From Allobacillus halotolerans (lineage in GTDB: Bacteria > Bacillota > Bacilli > Bacillales > Alkalibacillaceae): a stretch of 64,000 bases of DNA. Below the pieces are notes generated by a model. The model did not search any database. It had not been told where the DNA came from and saw nothing but the letters and a program-made list of their open reading frames with translations. The stretch covers positions 1 through 64,000 of the forward strand of contig NZ_JAHLZF010000014.1 of the NCBI RefSeq assembly GCF_018967645.1, given 5' to 3'. Shown in pieces: positions 46,504-57,741 of the stretch. The position numbers and the translations under genes are program-made. Numbering within the stretch: the first letter of the stretch is position 1; each line of letters starts with the position of its first letter.

Positions 46504-48513
46504 TTATTCCTCATAGGGAACCGACTCTTCGATATACGTTTCCCCATCTCTTACTACACGGTAACTGGCCATTTCTTCCGGATTGATCGTTAATTCAATC
46601 TCATATGTCGTATCCGCATAAATTGTTTCTTTATGAAATACATTATTCATATTTCTCTCGGCATCTCCGATGTAAATGACGACTTCCTGTCCAACAGGTT
46701 CATCTGGAGAATTATTTTCATCCGCTTGATTGTTTTCATCTTGGTTATTCTCATCATTATTTGTAGGCTGTTCATCCGCAGGTGGATCGTATACAACTTC
46801 AAAAGTCTCCGTCTTTGTTACTGGTTTTAAATCCGGTCCTTTTGAGACGATCACACGCAACTCATCCCCTTCTTCGAGCTCTGTATTCGGACTAGGGTTC
46901 TGTTGCATAACTCTTCCCTCACGTACATCATCTGAAAACTCTTCCTCGGTCACTAAAGATAAATTATTTGTTTTTGCATAGTCTTGTACATCCTCAAGTG
47001 ACCATCCTTCCACGGATTGAAGGCTTATAGTCGGTGGTCCATTACTGACGTCAAAAATGACCCGTGTATTTTCTGGGATGATCGCTTCACCTGGTTCTGG
47101 TTGAATTTGCGCAATAATTTCACCTTCTGGCTGATCAGAATCCTTTTTATAGCCGATGACTTCCTGGTAACCGTTGTTTTCAAGGAATTTTTTTGTTTGA
47201 TCAAAAGAGCTACCAACGTAATCGGGGAAATCAATTTTTTCTTGCCCCATACTTGTCACGATTGTGACCGTTGCGCCTTCCTTCACCGTGTTACCTGCAC
47301 GTGGTGAGGTTTTTACAACTAAGTCCTCTTCAATCTCTTCATCATATACCGATTCTCGCTCAACCTCCAAGCCTAGTTCTGTCAATTCGCTGAAAGCTTC
47401 TTCATATGTTTTTCCTGCAACTTCAGGTATTTCTATATCATCAGGAATCAACATCTTCGGTAGCACAAAAAGCGCAATTATTGCTGCGATTAGAACGAGT
47501 GCACTGAAAGAAATTAAAAAAACCATCCATTTTTTTGATTTTTTATTTGGTGTGTCTTTTGTTTGTTGGTCTGCATTGACGACTGTTGGATCGCTCTCAT
47601 CGTCAAGCTTCATATTGGGTGGAATCGCCGGCATGACTTTTGTATCTTCTCCCTCTTCTGTTGGAGGAATAAATCGTTCCTCATCCTGGCGGTCCAGATT
47701 CAATACCGTTTCCAAATCCTGTTGCATTTCATCGATCGATTGATAACGATGAAGTGGATTTTTCGTCGTTGCTTTTAACACCACATTTTCAAGACTCTGA
47801 GGCACACTCGGTTGAAAACTTCTCACATATGGTGTCTCCGTTTGCATATGTTTCAATGCCACAGATACAGCTGATTCTCCTGAAAAAGGTAATCTACCGG
47901 TCAACAATTCAAACAATACAATTCCCAGTGAATAAATATCTGATTTCTTTGTTGCCGTTCCACCTCTTGCTTGTTCGGGTGATAAATAATGAACCGAACC
48001 AATGACATCATTCGTTTTTGTCAGTTGCGTTGAGCTAAGTGCCCGTGCAATGCCAAAGTCTGTAATTTTCACATTGCCATACTGATTCATTAAGATATTC
48101 TGTGGCTTTACATCACGGTGGATAATGCCGTTTCTGTGTGCATGAGATAATGCGGATGTCAGTTGTAGCATAATCGCAACAGCATCTGAGGCAGATAATG
48201 GTCCATGATATTGAATATGTTCCTTTAACGTATCTCCCTCAACATATTCCATGACCATATAGTAAATATTATTTTCTTCGCCTACATCAAATATATTGAC
48301 GATATGATCATTGGATAAACTGATGGCAGATTCCGCTTCTCTTCTGAATCGTTCGATAAATTCATGGTTGTTGGAGTACTCCATCTTCAAGACCTTAATG
48401 GCAACTTCCCTATTCAGAATTAAATCTTCACCAAGATAGACATCTGCCATTCCGCCGCCACCAATGGTTCGTAAAATTTTATACCGTTCATTTAAGATTT
48501 TTCCTGTTAACAC
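46504..48513 (-). CDS. prkC: Serine/threonine kinase PrkC with PASTA domains
   Basis: Membrane kinase sensing muropeptides, controlling germination and cell-wall growth. 669 residues: kinase domain (about 10-265) with IGGGGMADVYLGED, HRDVKPQNIL and DFGIA; a transmembrane helix (about 328-350); three extracellular PASTA repeats (about 355-565) and a C-terminal extracellular domain after an Asn/Asp/Glu-rich linker. The start is GTG 48513 with GAAGGTG seven bases upstream, overlapping the prpC stop by seven bases. Kinase and phosphatase are thus translationally coupled. Confidence 0.97.
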   Translation of the reverse strand: MLTGKILNERYKILRTIGGGGMADVYLGEDLILNREVAIKVLKMEYSNNHEFIERFRREAESAISLSNDHIVNIFDVGEENNIYYMVMEYVEGDTLKEHIQYHGPLSASDAVAIMLQLTSALSHAHRNGIIHRDVKPQNILMNQYGNVKITDFGIARALSSTQLTKTNDVIGSVHYLSPEQARGGTATKKSDIYSLGIVLFELLTGRLPFSGESAVSVALKHMQTETPYVRSFQPSVPQSLENVVLKATTKNPLHRYQSIDEMQQDLETVLNLDRQDEERFIPPTEEGEDTKVMPAIPPNMKLDDESDPTVVNADQQTKDTPNKKSKKWMVFLISFSALVLIAAIIALFVLPKMLIPDDIEIPEVAGKTYEEAFSELTELGLEVERESVYDEEIEEDLVVKTSPRAGNTVKEGATVTIVTSMGQEKIDFPDYVGSSFDQTKKFLENNGYQEVIGYKKDSDQPEGEIIAQIQPEPGEAIIPENTRVIFDVSNGPPTISLQSVEGWSLEDVQDYAKTNNLSLVTEEEFSDDVREGRVMQQNPSPNTELEEGDELRVIVSKGPDLKPVTKTETFEVVYDPPADEQPTNNDENNQDENNQADENNSPDEPVGQEVVIYIGDAERNMNNVFHKETIYADTTYEIELTINPEEMASYRVVRDGETYIEESVPYEE

Positions 48514-49268
48514 GTTGAAACACCTTCTTCGTCCCCGTCATCTACCCATAGCACCAAAGATATGTTATCTTCGCCGCCACGATCATTTGCCAGTTGAATC
48601 AGTTTTTCTAGCTTTTCTTCGTGTCCGAGATCTTGCAAGATTATTTCTTGAATCTCTTCCTCGGAAACTTTGTTGGATAACCCATCCGTACATAAAAAGA
48701 GATAGGATTCGTCTGCTTCGAGTGAAAAACTAAGCAATTGAACATTCAGTGATTCTTCTGTTCCTACTGCTTGGGTTAAAACATTTTTTTTCGGATGAAC
48801 TTCAGCTTCTTCGATTGTCAATTGTCCACTTCGAACTAACTCATGAACGAAAGAATGATCTTCCGTTTGCTGAACAATTTGTTCGCGATTTACTGTATAT
48901 AGTCTGCTATCACCAATATGTCCAACTGCAACTTCCCTATTTAAGATAACGGCAGCTGTCAAAGTAGTCCCCATTCCTTCACAATCTTCATTTTCATTGG
49001 AATAGGCAAGGATTTCTTGATTGGCCTCTTGGATTGTTTGCTGTAACCAAGACTGCGCGTCTTCAATAGATGAAAACGTTGATGTTTCATCCCATCTTTT
49101 ATGTAACTGGGATATGGCCATTTGACTAGCCACATCACCAGCATTGTGTCCACCCATTCCATCGGCAATCACGGTAAGAAGTTGGCCTGAAGGATGCTTG
49201 AAAACACCGCCCGCATCCTCGTTGATCGGGCGTACTTTTCCTCGGTCTGATTTAAAATATGCAGTCAT
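48507..49268 (-). CDS. prpC: PP2C-type protein phosphatase PrpC
   Basis: Metal-dependent phosphatase that reverses PrkC phosphorylation. 253 residues. RPINEDAGGVF, VIADGMGGHNAGDVAS, GHIGDSRLY, LCTDGLSN and GGEDNISLVLW carry the metal-coordinating acidic residues of the PPM fold. GAGGTG precedes the ATG. It follows rsmB by only 29 bases; rlmN, which lies here in B. subtilis, is absent. Confidence 0.96.
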   Translation of the reverse strand: MTAYFKSDRGKVRPINEDAGGVFKHPSGQLLTVIADGMGGHNAGDVASQMAISQLHKRWDETSTFSSIEDAQSWLQQTIQEANQEILAYSNENEDCEGMGTTLTAAVILNREVAVGHIGDSRLYTVNREQIVQQTEDHSFVHELVRSGQLTIEEAEVHPKKNVLTQAVGTEESLNVQLLSFSLEADESYLFLCTDGLSNKVSEEEIQEIILQDLGHEEKLEKLIQLANDRGGEDNISLVLWVDDGDEEGVSTC

Positions 49269-49297
49269 TTCTGCACCTCATTTCTTCAAATCTTCCT

Positions 49298-50635
49298 TTA
49301 TTTCTTTCGTTTAATTCGCGTCATAAAGAAACCATCGGCTTCAAAATCATGAGGAAATAGTTGTAAACCATAGGGTGTTAAGCCGGATAATTCTTTACAC
49401 GACTCAGGCAATTCATCAAAAAATGATTGATCGATTTCAAATTCATCCATTTCTTTCAGAACTTGCGCGATCAGCTTATCATTTTCTTGCCGGTCGACCG
49501 TACAAGTACTATAAACAAGTTTACCATCCTGATTCAATAAAGGTAGCACCGCATGTAGCAGTTCTTTTTGAATCTTGGCTAGTGATAAAATATCTTCTTC
49601 CTTCTTGGCATATTTAATATCCGGTTTACTCCGCAGGACACCAAGACCAGAACATGGTGCATCCAAAAGGATCCGATCAAACGTAAAGTTTTCAAATCGA
49701 TTCATTAATTGTCGGCTATCCATTGCTCCTGTTTCAATCATCGACAAACCAAGTTGCTTAGCTCTTTCTGCTACCAACTTCACCTTCTTTTCATGCAAAT
49801 CATATGCATGGATGCTGCCTTCATTATTCATTTTCTCAGCCAAATGCGTCGTTTTTCCACCTGGAGCACTGCAAGCATCTAGTACAGTCATACCCGGTTC
49901 AGGATTTACCATTTCGGATACGAGCATAGAAGTTTCATCTTGGATTGTTAATTGGTCAGGAAATAAGTGACTGTTTAGTACATTTCCCGACGTAACGACT
50001 AGCCCTTGTTCAGACAATTGTGAAGGTCTCGTTTCAATAGCTTCTTTTGAAAGGAATGACTGAGCTTTTTCCCTTGTCGTTCGCAATGGATGCACACGCA
50101 CGGAAACATTTTTACGGTCGATATTAGACCAACACATTTTTTCTGTTATCTCATATCCATATGAATCAACCCAGCGTTTCACTAACCATGCTGGGTGACT
50201 TGTTTGGATAGAAAGTCTTTTCACGGGATCTTGAATATTATTGATATCTGGCGGCCCTTGACGTTGCAAGTTTCTCAACACACCATTAACAAATCCAGAA
50301 ATCCCTTTATGTCCACGTCGTTTAGAAATGTTTACAGCTTCATTGATGACTGCATGGTCAGGGATTCTGTCCAAATAGATCATTTGATAAAACGACAACA
50401 TGAGCAACCATGAAACCCATGAATCAATTTTTTTGTTCTTTGTAAAATGATTGATGAAATATTCAAGCGTCAATTTTCGTTGTAAACTCCCGTAAACAAG
50501 CTCTGTCATTAAATTTTTATCTTCCTGACTAAGCTGATTCTTTTGTATCGCTTGATTGATCAATAAGTGGCTGAAACCACCTTGGTCGCCAACTTTCATC
50601 AATAAATCGAGCGAAACTTCTCGTACGTTTTTCAT
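49298..50635 (-). CDS. rsmB: 16S rRNA (cytosine-967-C5) methyltransferase RsmB
   Basis: SAM-dependent rRNA methyltransferase. 445 residues: N-terminal NusB-like RNA-binding domain (about 1-140), then the Rossmann methyltransferase with DACSAPGGKTTHLAEKM, the catalytic-pocket DAPCSGLGVLRSKPD and YSTCTVDRQEN (the two conserved cysteines). It starts four bases after the fmt stop. Confidence 0.96.
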   Translation of the reverse strand: MKNVREVSLDLLMKVGDQGGFSHLLINQAIQKNQLSQEDKNLMTELVYGSLQRKLTLEYFINHFTKNKKIDSWVSWLLMLSFYQMIYLDRIPDHAVINEAVNISKRRGHKGISGFVNGVLRNLQRQGPPDINNIQDPVKRLSIQTSHPAWLVKRWVDSYGYEITEKMCWSNIDRKNVSVRVHPLRTTREKAQSFLSKEAIETRPSQLSEQGLVVTSGNVLNSHLFPDQLTIQDETSMLVSEMVNPEPGMTVLDACSAPGGKTTHLAEKMNNEGSIHAYDLHEKKVKLVAERAKQLGLSMIETGAMDSRQLMNRFENFTFDRILLDAPCSGLGVLRSKPDIKYAKKEEDILSLAKIQKELLHAVLPLLNQDGKLVYSTCTVDRQENDKLIAQVLKEMDEFEIDQSFFDELPESCKELSGLTPYGLQLFPHDFEADGFFMTRIKRKK

Positions 50636-50639
50636 CCTA

Positions 50640-51575
50640 TCATCCTAACTGCTCACCTACTGTGAAGTAATCCTTACTGCCACGCAAAAAGTCTTCAGTT
50701 TTCATCCGTTTCTTTCCTGCGAGCTGAATCTCTGTAATATTCAGTTGTTTTCCATCAACTGTTCCGATTATTAAACCATCATCAACCCGGAGGATTTCTC
50801 CTGGTTTTCCACTTGAGGGTTGTTCGACCTTCTCCGCCCACCAAACTTTAATTGTTTGGTCTTTGTAAGTCGTATATGCAACCGGCCATGGATGCAGTCC
50901 ACGGATATGGTTATAGATTTCCTCTTGACTTTTTTGCCAATCAATTTTTTCTTCATCTCGTTTAATGGTGTATGCATATGTTGCTTGTCCATGATCTTGA
51001 GGGATTGCGTTAACTTCATTTCCAAAAATTTCTGGCAGTGTTTTTTTCAATAAGCCTGCTCCTACAGTCGATAATTTATCATGAAGACTTCCGGTATGAT
51101 CGTTTTCTTCGATCCGAATAGCTTCTTGACTAATCATATCTCCTGTATCCATTCCTTCTGCCATATACATAATGGTTACGCCTGTCTCCTTCTTGCCTTG
51201 CATGATGGCGTAGTGAATCGGTGCGCCTCCACGTAACTCAGGAAGCAAGGAAGCATGGACATTAATACATCCAAAAGGTGGTACATCCAATAATTCCTTC
51301 GGTAAAATTTGTCCATAGGCAGCTGTAACAATAAGGTCTGGTTCATATTGTAAGATCTCTTCATAATCCGTTCGAATCTTTTTCGGTTGGATAACCGGAA
51401 GATCACGTTCCAAAGCGAATTCCTTAACCGGCGAAGGGGTCAATTGGCGCTTTCTTCCTTTTGGTTTGTCTGGTTGTGTAACGACTGCTACAACCTGGTA
51501 ATCCGATTCAACCAACATTTTCAATATAGGAACACTAAAATCCGGTGTACCCATAAACACAATTTTTTTCGTCAT
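50640..51575 (-). CDS. fmt: Methionyl-tRNA formyltransferase
   Basis: Formylates initiator Met-tRNA. 311-312 residues. KIVFMGTPDFSVPIL, VHASLLPELRGGAPIHYAI (with the catalytic Asn-His-Asp region) and GVTIMYMAEGMDTGDMI are diagnostic; a C-terminal OB-like domain follows. The ATG at 51575 has AAAAGGAG upstream; the longer frame starts inside that leader. def, normally between priA and fmt, is not present in the 33-base gap. Confidence 0.96.
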   Translation of the reverse strand: MTKKIVFMGTPDFSVPILKMLVESDYQVVAVVTQPDKPKGRKRQLTPSPVKEFALERDLPVIQPKKIRTDYEEILQYEPDLIVTAAYGQILPKELLDVPPFGCINVHASLLPELRGGAPIHYAIMQGKKETGVTIMYMAEGMDTGDMISQEAIRIEENDHTGSLHDKLSTVGAGLLKKTLPEIFGNEVNAIPQDHGQATYAYTIKRDEEKIDWQKSQEEIYNHIRGLHPWPVAYTTYKDQTIKVWWAEKVEQPSSGKPGEILRVDDGLIIGTVDGKQLNITEIQLAGKKRMKTEDFLRGSKDYFTVGEQLG

Positions 51576-51608
51576 CGAATACTCCTTTTCCAATCTATTG
51601 TTTCAAAT

Positions 51609-54020
51609 TTACATAAAGTAGTATGGATCAAAATCAATCGTCATTTGAAGTTTGTTTTGATTCACTTCTCTCTTAAAATGCTCCAATACGCTTCGCAAAG
51701 CCTGATCGACTTCTTCTTTTCGCTTATATTTTATCATGCATTGATAACGATAGCGATCTTTAATCCGTAGCATTGGCGATGGGGTTGGGCCTAATAAAAT
51801 TGACTCTTTCGATAAATTTTTGGCTAACTCATTGGCAAGTTCATTGGCCATTTGGTTCACTTGTACGTGATTTTCATGTGATAAGTTGATCAACACCATA
51901 AAATAATACGGTGGATAACCAACCTGTTTTCGAAAGTTCATTTCTCGCTGAAAAAATCCTTCATAATCATATTCACTCGCTAATACAACGGAGTAATGTT
52001 CAGGCGTATAGGTCTGGACAACTACTTCTCCAGGAAGTTCATGGCGTCCTGCCCGACCGCTGACCTGTGTCAGTAATTGAAATGAACGTTCACTTGCGCG
52101 AAAGTCTGGTAAATGAAGCATTGAATCTGCCGCTATGACACCGACAAGCGTCACATTTTTAAAATCAAGTCCCTTGGCAATCATTTGGGTTCCAAGTAAT
52201 ATATCCGCTTCGCCTCGTCCAAATTGATTCAATAACTTCTCGTGAGCACCTTTTCGCGACGTTGTATCGACATCCATCCGTATAACACGAGCCGTTTCAA
52301 ACTGGGTATTCAGTGCTTCTTCCACCTTTTGTGTTCCGGTACCGAAAAATCGGATGGCATCACTTTCGCAATTCGGACATGTTTTTGGCATTCTACGTTC
52401 AGCATTACAGTAGTGACACTTCAGTTTATGTTGTCTTTGATGATAGGTCATCGAAATATCACAGTGTTCGCATTGTATCGTTTCACCACACTCGCGACAC
52501 ATGACGAATGATGAATAGCCTCTACGATTCAAAAGAAGAACGATCTGTTCATTTTTATCCAGACGATCTTGAATTTTTTCGGTTAATGATTCAGAAAACA
52601 TCGATCGGTTTCCTTTTTCCAACTCCGTACGCATATCAACGATTTCAATGTTCGGTAGATCTTGTTCGTTTACACGATCTGTTAATTCAAGTAATTTATA
52701 AACACCCTTTGATGCCCTGGCATAGGACTCTAACGTCGGTGTTGCACTACCTAAGACAACAGGGCATTGATGAGCACGTCCTCGGTACTTTGCTACTTCA
52801 CGTGCGTGGTATTTTGGATAATCTTCTTGTTTATAGCTTGTCTCATGTTCTTCATCAATAATAATAATCCCTAGATTCTCAAATGGAGCAAACACAGCTG
52901 AACGCGCTCCAACAACAACGCTCACTTCTTTTCGTTGAATTTTTCGCCATTCATCATACTTTTCACCTTGGGATAGCGCACTATGTAAAACAGCAACTTC
53001 TCCACCAAAACGCTCCTTGAACCGCGTAACCATTTGCGGTGTTAAGGAGATTTCCGGCACTAACACAATCGCTTCTTTTCCTTCATTGATCACTCGTTCA
53101 ATTGATTGTAAATAGATTTCTGTCTTCCCACTACCTGTAACACCATGCAATAGAAAAACTTCATGCTTATTTTGATCAATCGATTGGTGAATCGGTTCAA
53201 TGGCTGCTTGTTGTTGATCGGTGAGAATTAACGGTTTTGTGCGTTCTGTTGTGTCTTTTTGATAGGGATCGCGATAGACTTCTTTTTTTACACGTTTTAA
53301 AATCTTTTTTTCGATCAGTTGATCGATTGGTCCCTTGGTTGTTTGGAGCTTCTTAATTAAGTCATTGAGTAAAATAGGCCGAGGATTTTTCGAAAAAAAT
53401 TCTAAAACTAATCGCTGCTTCTTTGCTTGATTTCCTAAATCTTCAATCGCCTCAAGTAAAACTTGTTCATCAACAGCTAACTCAATATATGTGTCTCTTT
53501 TTACACGATTTTTTCCTTTGACGATATATTTAATATCAATAAGTCCTTCTTGAACCATCCGAGTGACTTGGCTTGAAGGTATTTGATGTTTATCCAGCTC
53601 TTCAAAGGGAAATACCTCGCGTCCTTCTGCAGCGATTTTCCACGAATCCGGAAGTTCATCTTCGTCAGCCAGCAACCAAACTTCCTTTTTGTACTTCGCT
53701 TTAAAAGCGGCCGGTAACATCGCCTGCATGGCGGAAATTCGATAGCAAAGAGTTTCTTCTTGTAACCACTTCGATAGATCAAGTAATTCTTTCGTCAGGA
53801 CAGGAATATGATCCATAACGCTAATAATTTCTTTTAACGATTCAAAATCACTTTCACTCGTCAATTCGGTCACAAATCCCATGACTTTTCGTGGTCCAAA
53901 TGGAACAACAACACGGACTCCTGGCTGTACACTACCTTCTAGATTTTCAGGAATTTCATAATCAAATAAAGAATCGATTGCTGCAGCTGCAACATCGATG
54001 ACGACTTTTGCTACCGCCAT
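51609..54020 (-). CDS. priA: Primosomal protein N' (replication restart helicase PriA)
   Basis: Restarts stalled replication forks. 803 residues: N-terminal DNA-binding domains (about 1-250), helicase with Walker A HGVTGSGKTEIY, IIIDEEHETSYK, and a zinc-binding cysteine region (CRECGETIQCEHCD, CHYCNAERRMPKTCPNC), then GSATPTLESY and the C-terminal helicase motifs (SGRAGRHELPG). Two bases after coaBC; the operon continues into fmt. Confidence 0.97.
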   Translation of the reverse strand: MAVAKVVIDVAAAAIDSLFDYEIPENLEGSVQPGVRVVVPFGPRKVMGFVTELTSESDFESLKEIISVMDHIPVLTKELLDLSKWLQEETLCYRISAMQAMLPAAFKAKYKKEVWLLADEDELPDSWKIAAEGREVFPFEELDKHQIPSSQVTRMVQEGLIDIKYIVKGKNRVKRDTYIELAVDEQVLLEAIEDLGNQAKKQRLVLEFFSKNPRPILLNDLIKKLQTTKGPIDQLIEKKILKRVKKEVYRDPYQKDTTERTKPLILTDQQQAAIEPIHQSIDQNKHEVFLLHGVTGSGKTEIYLQSIERVINEGKEAIVLVPEISLTPQMVTRFKERFGGEVAVLHSALSQGEKYDEWRKIQRKEVSVVVGARSAVFAPFENLGIIIIDEEHETSYKQEDYPKYHAREVAKYRGRAHQCPVVLGSATPTLESYARASKGVYKLLELTDRVNEQDLPNIEIVDMRTELEKGNRSMFSESLTEKIQDRLDKNEQIVLLLNRRGYSSFVMCRECGETIQCEHCDISMTYHQRQHKLKCHYCNAERRMPKTCPNCESDAIRFFGTGTQKVEEALNTQFETARVIRMDVDTTSRKGAHEKLLNQFGRGEADILLGTQMIAKGLDFKNVTLVGVIAADSMLHLPDFRASERSFQLLTQVSGRAGRHELPGEVVVQTYTPEHYSVVLASEYDYEGFFQREMNFRKQVGYPPYYFMVLINLSHENHVQVNQMANELANELAKNLSKESILLGPTPSPMLRIKDRYRYQCMIKYKRKEEVDQALRSVLEHFKREVNQNKLQMTIDFDPYYFM

Positions 54021-54022
54021 GC

Positions 54023-55219
54023 TTATTCCTCCGTCATTTTTCGATTAACTAACTGCATCAGTTCCTCAGCAATCTCTTTTTTTGTTGCATAAGGAATTCG
54101 ATGCTCTTCTCCGTCTTTTGAATAAAAAACAACTTCATTGTGATCGGATTGGAATCCTTTCTGAAAACCAATTTCATTGATAACAATTGCGTCGAGTTGC
54201 TTTCGTTTTAATTTTTCTTGCCCATACGCCAGCGGATTTTCTGATTCCGCCGCAAAACCGACTAAATATTGATTCGATTTTTCTTCACCTAGCGTCGCCA
54301 AGATATCCTTTGTTCGTTCGAGCTCGATGACAAGGTCGCCTTCTTTTTTCTTCATTTTCTGATCAGACGTTTGTTTTGGCCGATAATCTGCAACCGCTGC
54401 TGACTTAATCACTAAATCTTGTTCGTGGAATTCTTTCATTACTGCTTGATACATTTCATCCGCTGACTGAACGTCAATTGTACGGACACCTGCAATTTTT
54501 TCTAAAGACACGGGTCCGGAAATGAGCGTAACATCAGCCCCTAGATCTTTTGCCGCTTGAGCTAAGGCATAGCCCATCTTTCCTGATGAGTGATTCGTAA
54601 AAAATCTGACCGGATCGATGATTTCTTGTGTAGGTCCCGCTGTAATCAGCACTTTTTTATCCTTCATCAATTCTGTCTTTTTTTCATGGTCATTAATCAC
54701 TTCAATAATTCGTTCAGGCTCTTCCAAACGACCTTTTCCTACATAACCACATGCCAAATAGCCGTCCCCCGGTTCAATAAAACGATAGCCCATTTTTTCA
54801 AGTTCAATCAAATTCTTTTTAACAGATGGGTGAGCATACATATGAACATTCATCGCAGGTGCGACATAAACGGGTGACGTCGCTGCCAATAATGTGGTCG
54901 TCAACATATCATCTGCCAGACCATTCGCTATTCTACCCAGTAAATGGGCAGTTGCTGGTGCCAAAATAATGAGATCTGACCAGTCTGCCAAATCGATATG
55001 GGCAATTTTTTCTGGATTTTTTTCATCAAATGCATCCGTGTAAACTGGATTTCTCGACAAGGCTTGGAAGGTAAGTGGTTGAACAAATTCTGTCGCGCCT
55101 TCTGTCATAATCACTTTTACATTGGCTCCCTGTTGGACTAACTTACTTGTTAGTGCACAAGCTTTATAGGCAGCGATCCCACCAGAGACACCTAATACAA
55201 CATTTTTTCCATTTAACAT
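54023..55219 (-). CDS. coaBC: Coenzyme A biosynthesis bifunctional protein CoaBC
   Basis: Two-step enzyme: phosphopantothenoylcysteine synthetase (CoaB) and decarboxylase (CoaC). 398 residues. The flavin CoaC domain (1-~185) has VLGVSGGIAAYKA, APAMNVHMY and the active-site Cys in LACGYVGKGRL; CoaB (~190-398) has TAGPTQEIIDPVRFFTNHSS and the NEIGFQKGFQSD substrate loop. It starts after a 265-base gap with its own candidate promoter, separate from rpoZ. Confidence 0.96.
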   Translation of the reverse strand: MLNGKNVVLGVSGGIAAYKACALTSKLVQQGANVKVIMTEGATEFVQPLTFQALSRNPVYTDAFDEKNPEKIAHIDLADWSDLIILAPATAHLLGRIANGLADDMLTTTLLAATSPVYVAPAMNVHMYAHPSVKKNLIELEKMGYRFIEPGDGYLACGYVGKGRLEEPERIIEVINDHEKKTELMKDKKVLITAGPTQEIIDPVRFFTNHSSGKMGYALAQAAKDLGADVTLISGPVSLEKIAGVRTIDVQSADEMYQAVMKEFHEQDLVIKSAAVADYRPKQTSDQKMKKKEGDLVIELERTKDILATLGEEKSNQYLVGFAAESENPLAYGQEKLKRKQLDAIVINEIGFQKGFQSDHNEVVFYSKDGEEHRIPYATKKEIAEELMQLVNRKMTEE

Positions 55220-55392
55220 ATGATAACCTCCGTCAATTACGATGGATTAAGGCTTTCGTATTATTTCGTTTCATCGTTCGTGACATATACTTTTAAAACC
55301 ATATATATCCATGCTTACTATGTTAACGTTTTCGATGTGTGGAAGAAAAGAAAACCTGATTAACCAACGGTGCTTTTATATAAACTATTACA

Positions 55393-55421
55393 ATTATACG
55401 TGAATCGAATATCTGTTTCCA
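55393..55421 (-). promoter_or_regulatory. Candidate promoter of the coaBC operon
   Basis: Minus strand TATAAT (55393-55398) with TGGAAA as a weak -35 at 17-base spacing. The remaining 55220-55392 shows a second AT-rich TATATAAAAG stretch and nothing else recognisable. Confidence 0.4.
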
Positions 55422-55440
55422 CTAGATGATACCTGGACAA

Positions 55441-55480
55441 GAAAAACCCGACTTCTCTTGTAAATGAGAAGCCGGGTCTT
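55441..55480 (-). terminator. Terminator after rpoZ
   Basis: Minus strand ACCCGGCTTCTC and GAGAAGTCGGGT form a 12-bp stem (one G-T pair) followed by TTTTTC, four bases after the rpoZ stop. Confidence 0.9.
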
Positions 55481-55483
55481 TCC

Positions 55484-55680
55484 TCAGTCTTGCTGTTTGA
55501 TTGCCAATTTTTCATCTAGAATTTCTTCTAGTGCAACTCCGACCAACTTTTTGGATGTCGGTTGCTCAAGCATATGGTTTTCTTTTTCATGAAGTTCTCT
55601 TGCACGTTTAGCGGCAATCGTGACGATTGCATATTTGGAATCGATTTTTTTCAATAAGTTATCTACAGATGGTTCGAGCA

Positions 55681-55681
<1 letters not shown>
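55484..55681 (-). CDS. rpoZ: RNA polymerase omega subunit
   Basis: 65-residue small subunit stabilising RNA polymerase. [20 protein letters not shown] and [10 protein letters not shown], then [11 protein letters not shown] match the family. The start overlaps the gmk stop by one base (TAATG), so gmk and rpoZ are coupled, as in most Bacilli. A terminator follows immediately. Confidence 0.96.
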
Positions 55682-56573
<892 letters not shown>

Positions 56574-56662
56574 TCTCTACTCCCCTAACTAGTTCAGTAC
56601 ATACTCTTTTATTTTTTGTGAATACTCCTATTATACGCTAAAAACAACTAAAAACTCAAATT

Positions 56663-57541
56663 CTATTCTATATTTTGTACTTGTTCTTTGATTTTCTCTA
56701 TTTCACTCTTCATTTCAACAGCTATTCGGCTAACTTCCGAGAGAATTGATTTTGATGCGATGGTATTTACTTCTCTCAACAATTCCTGTGCAATGAAATC
56801 AAGCTTACGACCGATGGAATCATTCTTTTTTACTGTTTCTATAAATTGATCCATATGCGAGTGAAGTCGTGTCAACTCTTCTGCTATATCCGCTTTTTCT
56901 ATTTGAATAGCGGCTTCCTGAACAATTCGCTCGTCATCAATTCCTTTTCCATCAAGCATCGTTTCCAACTTCTCTTTTAAGGAATTGAATTGTTGTGTTT
57001 CCATCGACTTCGCATGCTCTTCCAATTGAGCTGTATAGCTTTTCAACAGGCGAATGCGGCTATGAAAATCTTTTTGAATCGCTTCCCCTTCAACGGTCCG
57101 CATCTCAACCACTTGTTCTAAAGCTTTTTGTAGTCCGTTTTTGATAATTTCAAATAACTGTTCATCCAAATGATCAGGTTCTTCGATATAGAATAAATCT
57201 TCCATCGATAGAATGTGTTCAATCGATAAAGACCCTTGTACATTCCCCTTTTCTTGAAGTGCATTGATATTATTTAAATATTGTTCAAACACATCCCAAT
57301 CAACCTGCATTTTTTTATCCGTCAGTTGTTCTCCGGCACAAGAAATATAGACATCGACTCTTCCTCTTTTTAGTTGGCCTTTCATTTGTTTTTTTAATTC
57401 ATTTTCATACGGATAAAGCTCTCGTGGAATTTTACACGAAATATCTAAATATCGATGATTGACTGTTTTCACTTCGATGGTGATTTGTCTTTTTTGATCA
57501 TGTGAAACATAGCGACCATAACCCGTCATACTCTTAATCAT
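56663..57541 (-). CDS. yloC: YloC/YicC family endoribonuclease
   Basis: About 292 residues, YicC-type protein. KSMTGYGRYVSHDQKRQITI at the N-terminus and the C-terminal EELTRLHSHMDQF and RKLDFIAQELLREVNTIASK (the conserved DUF1732 block) are the family signatures. Members cleave RNA in a metal-dependent way; the physiological targets are unsettled. The ATG at 57541 has AAGGTGA upstream. Divergent from rqcH. In B. subtilis the P-type ATPase gene yloB lies beside it; it is absent here. Confidence 0.93.
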   Translation of the reverse strand: MIKSMTGYGRYVSHDQKRQITIEVKTVNHRYLDISCKIPRELYPYENELKKQMKGQLKRGRVDVYISCAGEQLTDKKMQVDWDVFEQYLNNINALQEKGNVQGSLSIEHILSMEDLFYIEEPDHLDEQLFEIIKNGLQKALEQVVEMRTVEGEAIQKDFHSRIRLLKSYTAQLEEHAKSMETQQFNSLKEKLETMLDGKGIDDERIVQEAAIQIEKADIAEELTRLHSHMDQFIETVKKNDSIGRKLDFIAQELLREVNTIASKSILSEVSRIAVEMKSEIEKIKEQVQNIE

Positions 57542-57741
57542 TTGAATCACCTTACCTTTTTCATCTCTTATTATTCTTGCACTATTGAAAAGTGTTTTTC
57601 AACTGTTTCGAGCGATTGATTGATTTTATAATCTTGCAATTGAACGATTTATACAGAAAATATTATTTTTGTTTATAAAGCATCACACATTCTATTGAGT
57701 CTGTGTTCATGATACACTATTGAAAGAAATGAGGTGTTTTT

